A program made the position numbers and the translations under genes. Of a stretch of 64,000 nt of DNA, positions 59,748-64,000 are shown one piece after another; within the stretch, counting starts at the first letter, position 1; each line of letters opens with the position of its first letter. Under the pieces are notes generated by a model. That model ran no database searches. It was not told where the DNA came from and was given only the letters and a program-made list of their open reading frames with translations. Source of the stretch: Dickeya undicola (lineage in GTDB: Bacteria > Pseudomonadota > Gammaproteobacteria > Enterobacterales > Enterobacteriaceae); assembly GCF_000784735.1 (NCBI RefSeq), contig NZ_JSYG01000015.1:1-64000 (forward strand), read 5' to 3'.

Positions 59748-60932
59748 TTATACCACTAAAGGTTGGTTATAGACGCGGGCAATCTGACCCTGGCCCAGAA
59801 CCTGAACCGGTGATTCGCTGGCGGAAATAAAGCAGGACTCACCTGGCAGCAGCTTGACCTGTTTCGTTCCTTTTTCCAGCACCGCCTGCCCCTCGACGCA
59901 AAAGATTATCGCCGCGCTCTGTTGGCTGAGCGTTTGTGGCGCATCCGTAAGATAATGCAGTGAAAAAGCAAAGTCATCGACCGGAATAGGGAAACTCAGC
60001 TCATTGGCCGTTTTTATTGGCGAGGTGAGCAAAGAGGCGGCAGGTTTCGATTCGAAGCGGACGTTGGCGAGCAACTCGGGGATATCAATATACTTGGGTG
60101 TCAGGCCCGCGCGCAGAACGTTGTCTGAATTGGCCATCACTTCCAGCGCTACGCCCTGTAGGTAAGCATGAGGTGTTTCGGCATACAGGAACATGGCTTC
60201 GCCGGGTTTCAGGGTGACGACATTCAGCAAGAGTGGGGAGAACAGGCCACCATCATCAGGGTAAAACTGCGCAATAAAGCGGATGGTATCCCAGGGCTCG
60301 CCGTGTTGACTATTCAGCACGCGTTTCAGTTCGGCAATAGCCGATGCTTTCTGGTCGCCGCTCATGCTCAACAGGCTAGAGAACAGCGTGGTCAGGGTCT
60401 GGCTATCAGGGTGTTGTAAAAACGCGGTGATCGCGGGATGGGCATCAGCCAGGGGTTGCAGCAGATTGGCAATCTCGGTCAGCTCGCGAAAGCCGTTCAT
60501 CGCCAGATAGGGCGTAAGCGCGAAAACCAGCTCCGGTTTATGGTTGGCGTCTTTGTAATTGCGTTGAGGAGAATCCAGCGCGATACCGGCGGCATTTTCC
60601 CTGGCGAATCCTGCCTCGGCGGCGGATTTATTGGGATGTACCTGAATCGATAGCGGTTGTTCAGCGCACAATACCTTGAACAGGAACGGCAACTCACCAA
60701 AGCGCTGAGCGACCGCATTACCCAGAAAACCGGGTTGATCGCTATTGATCAATTCCCGCAAGTTGTGCGCTTGGCCGTGCTCGTCAAGCAGCAAGGAGCT
60801 GCTTTTCGGATGTGCGCCCATCCACAGCTCCGCCATTGGACGATCGTCCGGGTTTTCAACCCCATACAGTTCAGTGAGCGCATGTTTACTGCCCCAGGCG
60901 TAATTCTGCACACTGTTGCGCATTTTTTGCAT
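59748..60932 (-). CDS. manA: Mannose-6-phosphate isomerase
   Basis: ManA interconverts mannose 6-phosphate and fructose 6-phosphate for mannose use and for GDP-mannose synthesis. The 394-residue type I zinc enzyme begins MQKMRNSVQNYAWGSKHALTE-like (seen in parts), with metal-ligand motifs LSIQVHPNKS and KPELVFAL, and the late signature EVMANSDNVLRAGLTPKY. It is divergent from fumC and upstream of ydgA, as in E. coli. Confidence 0.96.
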   Translation of the reverse strand: MQKMRNSVQNYAWGSKHALTELYGVENPDDRPMAELWMGAHPKSSSLLLDEHGQAHNLRELINSDQPGFLGNAVAQRFGELPFLFKVLCAEQPLSIQVHPNKSAAEAGFARENAAGIALDSPQRNYKDANHKPELVFALTPYLAMNGFRELTEIANLLQPLADAHPAITAFLQHPDSQTLTTLFSSLLSMSGDQKASAIAELKRVLNSQHGEPWDTIRFIAQFYPDDGGLFSPLLLNVVTLKPGEAMFLYAETPHAYLQGVALEVMANSDNVLRAGLTPKYIDIPELLANVRFESKPAASLLTSPIKTANELSFPIPVDDFAFSLHYLTDAPQTLSQQSAAIIFCVEGQAVLEKGTKQVKLLPGESCFISASESPVQVLGQGQIARVYNQPLVV

Positions 60933-61108
60933 AATATTTTCTCGTCATTAAACAGATTGTTAATTTCCATAACGGCGACGGTAGAAACTCCGGTGAAAGG
61001 GGGGCACCGTCTTAATGCACGCCATGTTAATGCTTTATATGCCATGATTCCAGAAGGGTAAAAATTCGCACTCATCTGAAAGTGACTTGTTTTACAAAGG
61101 AGAAAACC

Positions 61109-62506
61109 ATGTCAGACACGCGCATCGAAAAAGACTCTATGGGGCCGATTGCCGTACCGGCCGCACACCTCTGGGGGGCGCAAACCCAGCGTTCGCTGGA
61201 GCATTTTCGTATTTCGGAAGAGAAAATGCCAAGAGCGCTGATCGTGGCGCTGGCGCAAACCAAGCGGGCGGCCGCCCGCGTTAATATGGATCTGGGGCTG
61301 TTACCTGCCGATAAGGGTAACGCTATTCTTCAGGCCGCAGATGAGGTGCTGAACGGAGTGCACTCTAGTGAATTCCCGCTGGCTATTTGGCAAACCGGCT
61401 CCGGCACCCAGACCAATATGAATATGAATGAAGTGCTGGCGAATCGGGCCAGTGAAATATTGGGCGGTGTGCGGGGTAACGAACGGCTGGTGCACCCAAA
61501 TGATGATGTCAATAAAAGCCAGAGCTCTAACGATGTTTTCCCCACCGCGATGCATGTGGCGGCGGTCACTGTGGTGCGGGAACACCTGATCCCTGAGCTG
61601 AACGTGTTGCAGCAAACGCTGGCGGATAAAGCTGCACAATTCGCCGATATCGTCAAAATCGGCCGCACCCATTTGCAGGATGCCACGCCGTTGACATTGG
61701 GGCAGGAAATTTCCGGTTGGGTGGCAATGCTGGCGCACAACCTGCGTCATATTGAAAACAGTATTCCGCACTTGTGCGAACTGGCGTTGGGCGGCACCGC
61801 GGTTGGCACCGGATTAAATACGCATCCGGAATACGCGGTGCGGGTGGCGGCGGAACTGGCGTCGCTGACCGGTCACCCGTTTGTTACCGCGCCGAACAAG
61901 TTTGAAGCGTTAGCCACCTGCGACGCACTGGTTCACGGGCACGGTGCGTTGAAAGGGCTGGCGGCATCGTTGATGAAGGTCGCTAACGATGTTCGCTGGC
62001 TGGCGTCCGGGCCTCGTTGCGGTATCGGTGAAATCGCCATTCCAGAAAACGAGCCGGGCAGCTCCATCATGCCAGGCAAAGTCAATCCGACGCAGTGTGA
62101 AGCCATGACTATGCTGTGTTGCCAGGTGATGGGGAATGATGTGGCGGTAAACATGGGCGGCGCGTCCGGTAATTTCGAATTGAACGTGTTCCGGCCGATG
62201 GTGATCCACAACTTCCTGCAGTCGGTACGGTTGCTCGCTGACGGCATGGAGAGTTTCAACGAGCATTGTGCGGTGGGGATTGAACCCAATCGCGAGCGCA
62301 TCAACCAGTTGTTGAATGAGTCGCTGATGCTGGTGACCGCGCTCAATACGCACATCGGTTATGACAAAGCGGCGGAAATCGCCAAAAAAGCCCATAAAGA
62401 AGGGCTGACGCTGAAAGCGTCGGCGTTGAAGCTGGGCTACCTGACCGAAGAACAGTTCACCCAGTGGGTACGTCCGGAAGACATGGTTGGCAGTATGAAG
62501 TCTTAA
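61109..62506 (+). CDS. fumC: Class II fumarase FumC
   Basis: FumC is the iron-free, oxidant-resistant fumarase that hydrates fumarate to malate. The 465-residue protein has the family signature [11 protein letters not shown] (residues 317-327, with the catalytic loop Ser318) and His188 in GRTH. I choose ATG 61109 ([12 protein letters not shown]), behind AAAGGAG; a frame from 61082 would include that ribosome site. E. coli has fumA between fumC and manA, which is absent here. Its stop lies three bases from the stop of the convergent tus. Confidence 0.96.
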   Translation: MSDTRIEKDSMGPIAVPAAHLWGAQTQRSLEHFRISEEKMPRALIVALAQTKRAAARVNMDLGLLPADKGNAILQAADEVLNGVHSSEFPLAIWQTGSGTQTNMNMNEVLANRASEILGGVRGNERLVHPNDDVNKSQSSNDVFPTAMHVAAVTVVREHLIPELNVLQQTLADKAAQFADIVKIGRTHLQDATPLTLGQEISGWVAMLAHNLRHIENSIPHLCELALGGTAVGTGLNTHPEYAVRVAAELASLTGHPFVTAPNKFEALATCDALVHGHGALKGLAASLMKVANDVRWLASGPRCGIGEIAIPENEPGSSIMPGKVNPTQCEAMTMLCCQVMGNDVAVNMGGASGNFELNVFRPMVIHNFLQSVRLLADGMESFNEHCAVGIEPNRERINQLLNESLMLVTALNTHIGYDKAAEIAKKAHKEGLTLKASALKLGYLTEEQFTQWVRPEDMVGSMKS

Positions 62507-62509
62507 CGC

Positions 62510-63436
62510 TCACATACCGTCATCGGTATACAGATGCAGCCGGGGGATCAATAACCGTAAGGGTTTGGCTTTGGGGCGATGCCGGTGCTGAATGTTATCG
62601 GCATCGTAGTCATTCAGTTCACCCATCACGGGTATGGTGTCATCGCGGCATAACACCAGTAACGGCGAAGGGCAGGGATACTGCACCTGCTTCTGCTGTT
62701 CCTGATACCAGACTCTGGCGATAGGCTGCACTTTTACTGGTCGTTTTATTTTCAGCGACGCCTGCTCCGGCAGGCGTTTTACATCACGAATTTCCTGCTC
62801 CAGCAGCGATGCCCATTGTTCCTTGCTGTACGGTGCCTGGCTACGCCCGGCGTGCAGGCTTTTTTCCAGCTTTTCCAGCAACGCATCACGGGTAACATTG
62901 TTGATGATGTTCTTATTTGCCCAGCCAAATCGCACCGATGTCGGGTCAACCAACAGGGTAATGCTGCGGTAGGCACTGAGCGTGATCAGTCCTTTTAAGT
63001 GCGTATGAACAAAATCGAAGCGCTGCTCTGGCTCCAACCCGGACTCCACCGTAATGATCCGTTCCAGCTCTTTTTTCCTGGTATTGATATCGGTAATTAA
63101 CTGGTGTGCCTGACGGTATTCAGGCTGATCAACCCGAAAGCACAGTACACCGGGCAGGCGAATCGCCGCTTTGCTGCTGACGGTTTCTGCATGATGATGA
63201 ATAAACAGGTGACGAAAATGCTGCAAGCCGATGTCGCGTGCGTCATCACCGGTGACCGACGTGACCTGAATCTGTGTGATGGGATCGTGCTCCGTGCCTT
63301 TCTCTACCGGTGGAAGGGTAAAGGCATATCCACCAGCAAAGCGAAAGGTCCGAAACAACTGATGCATTTCGGACAATTGTGCTTCAAGGGTGGTGAAGCA
63401 ATGATTCATTCTCTCAATCAGGTCATAAGCCGCCAT
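62510..63436 (-). CDS. tus: Replication terminus site-binding protein Tus
   Basis: Tus binds Ter sites and blocks replication forks from one side only. The 308-residue protein matches E. coli Tus in core regions (SSKAAIRLPGVLCFRVD, RFGWANKNIINNV, KIKRPVKVQPIARVWY, QPLRLLIPRLHLY-like end), while the N-terminus is more diverged. A Ter site lies 12 bp upstream of ATG 63436. The convergent fumC stop is three bases away, leaving no room for a terminator between them. Confidence 0.95.
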   Translation of the reverse strand: MAAYDLIERMNHCFTTLEAQLSEMHQLFRTFRFAGGYAFTLPPVEKGTEHDPITQIQVTSVTGDDARDIGLQHFRHLFIHHHAETVSSKAAIRLPGVLCFRVDQPEYRQAHQLITDINTRKKELERIITVESGLEPEQRFDFVHTHLKGLITLSAYRSITLLVDPTSVRFGWANKNIINNVTRDALLEKLEKSLHAGRSQAPYSKEQWASLLEQEIRDVKRLPEQASLKIKRPVKVQPIARVWYQEQQKQVQYPCPSPLLVLCRDDTIPVMGELNDYDADNIQHRHRPKAKPLRLLIPRLHLYTDDGM

Positions 63437-63447
63437 TCATTACACTC

Positions 63448-63470
63448 TTTTTAGTTACAACATACTTATG
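63448..63470 (-). promoter_or_regulatory. Ter replication-arrest site overlapping the tus promoter
   Basis: On the minus strand the 23-bp site reads ATAAGTATGTTGTAACTA with flanking bases, essentially identical to E. coli TerB (AATAAGTATGTTGTAACTAAAGT, in which the core GTTGTAAC is invariant). It sits right at the expected start of tus transcription, so Tus bound here should also repress its own gene, as known for TerB. By the E. coli polarity rule it would arrest forks moving from high to low coordinates in this window. Confidence 0.93.
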
Positions 63471-63471
63471 G

Positions 63472-63499
63472 ATTCTATCCTAAACGCTCAGTTTAGCAA
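63472..63499 (-). promoter_or_regulatory. Putative tus promoter
   Basis: On the minus strand, -35 TTGCTA (63494-63499) and -10 TAGAAT (63472-63477) are separated by 16 bp and lie immediately upstream of the Ter site. Confidence 0.55.
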
Positions 63500-63608
63500 C
63501 CAGCTTCACGATTGTTTTAACAGCGGGAAAAGCGGAGAGCGACGGTGGGGGACTCACCGGCCTATGTGGTCAGGTCCGGTGAGTTGAAATAATACCATAA
63601 GTGCTGAA

Positions 63609-64000
63609 TTACACTGTGTTTTTCAGGGACTTCAGTTTCCATCCGATCCACAGTGCCAGTATCAGCAGGCATGACAGAAACAGCACTAAACCCGTCCAAC
63701 CGTAGTGATACCAGAAGAAACCGCCGGAGGTGCCAGCCAGGCTCGACCCCAGATAATAACAGAACAGATATTGGGATGATGCCTGGCCTCTGGCCCGCAG
63801 CGCCCGCACGCCAATCCAGCTACTGGCGACCGAATGGGAAGCAAAAAAACCGGCGGCAAAGAGCATCATCCCGACGAACATGACCAGCAGCGAGCTGAAC
63901 AGGGTCAACAACAGTCCGGACAACATCAGGGCAACACTGCCGACCAGCACCGGCCCCCGACCAAAGCGGGCGATCATCGCCCCCGCGCGCGGGGAGGCGT
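63609..64000 (-). CDS. MFS transporter, YnfM-like (5' part beyond the window)
   Basis: Only the C-terminal 130 or so residues are in the window; the frame runs off the right edge. It holds the major-facilitator motif A between helices 8 and 9 (SPRAGAMIARFGRGPVLV), then four membrane helices with SVASSWIGVRAL, GQASSQYLFCYYLGSS and GTSGGFFWYHYGWTGL. These resemble E. coli YnfM, an arabinose-efflux-like or drug:H+ antiporter family protein of uncertain substrate. A start inside the window (ATG 63977) would be internal and is not real. Confidence 0.85.
   Translation of the reverse strand, partial: ASPRAGAMIARFGRGPVLVGSVALMLSGLLLTLFSSLLVMFVGMMLFAAGFFASHSVASSWIGVRALRARGQASSQYLFCYYLGSSLAGTSGGFFWYHYGWTGLVLFLSCLLILALWIGWKLKSLKNTV

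Overview
The window looks like a chromosomal segment of a plant-associated member of the Enterobacterales, most like Dickeya or Pectobacterium (Pectobacteriaceae). Most of the proteins closely resemble E. coli K-12 proteins as I remember them. The pectin-niche signature is a KdgM-family oligogalacturonate porin with a KdgR-type palindrome upstream, lying where E. coli carries yciEFG. trpG and trpD are separate genes, as in Serratia and soft-rot bacteria, whereas trpC and trpF are fused. Nearly everything here is vertically inherited core genome. I see no phage, IS transposase, CRISPR array, rRNA or tRNA gene.

Layout. 1-3.3 kb: adhE (minus). 3.8-10.9 kb: ychE, then the oligopeptide importer oppABCDF. 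11-16.9 kb: yciU-clsA (minus), the tiny gene yciY, a chemoreceptor where E. coli has kch, yciI, Fur-box-controlled tonB, and yciA. 17-20.3 kb: yciB, yciC, ompW with an FNR site, and the KdgM-type porin. 20.7-27.6 kb: the complete tryptophan operon trpL-E-G-D-CF-B-A (minus), with TrpR-type operator/promoter, leader peptide and attenuator. 27.7-36.6 kb: rnm, yciO, rluB, btuR-yciK, sohB, yciN, topA. 36.9-38.6 kb: cysB, then nth. 38.6-44.4 kb: rsxABCDGE-nth (minus), an electron-transfer complex, then cnu. 44.8-53.6 kb: an arabinose island, araBA (minus) facing araFGH-araC (plus), next to a MITE-like repeat. 53.8-57.8 kb: ydgJ, yfeH, a small secreted protein and add. 58.1-64 kb: ydgA, manA, fumC, tus with its Ter site, and the C-terminal end of an MFS transporter.

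Overall structure. From adhE to cysB the gene order follows the E. coli segment near 1.30-1.33 Mb. From nth to tus it follows the E. coli segment near 1.71-1.68 Mb, which lies across the replication terminus. The cysB/nth junction is therefore a rearrangement point relative to E. coli, best explained by an inversion spanning the terminus. The polarity of the Ter site fits that reading.

The most interesting items are regulatory or structural: the Ter site inside the tus promoter, a strong Fur box between adhE and ychE, a 180-bp tandem duplication inside rsxC, a MITE-like element, stacked ATGAAAC start repeats ahead of yciY, structured leaders upstream of topA and rluB, hairpins just after both transporter binding-protein genes (oppA, araF), and an arabinose regulon with araC appended to the transport genes. 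I did not find a convincing wholly new multi-gene system. Protein comparisons are from memory of E. coli families, not from a search.
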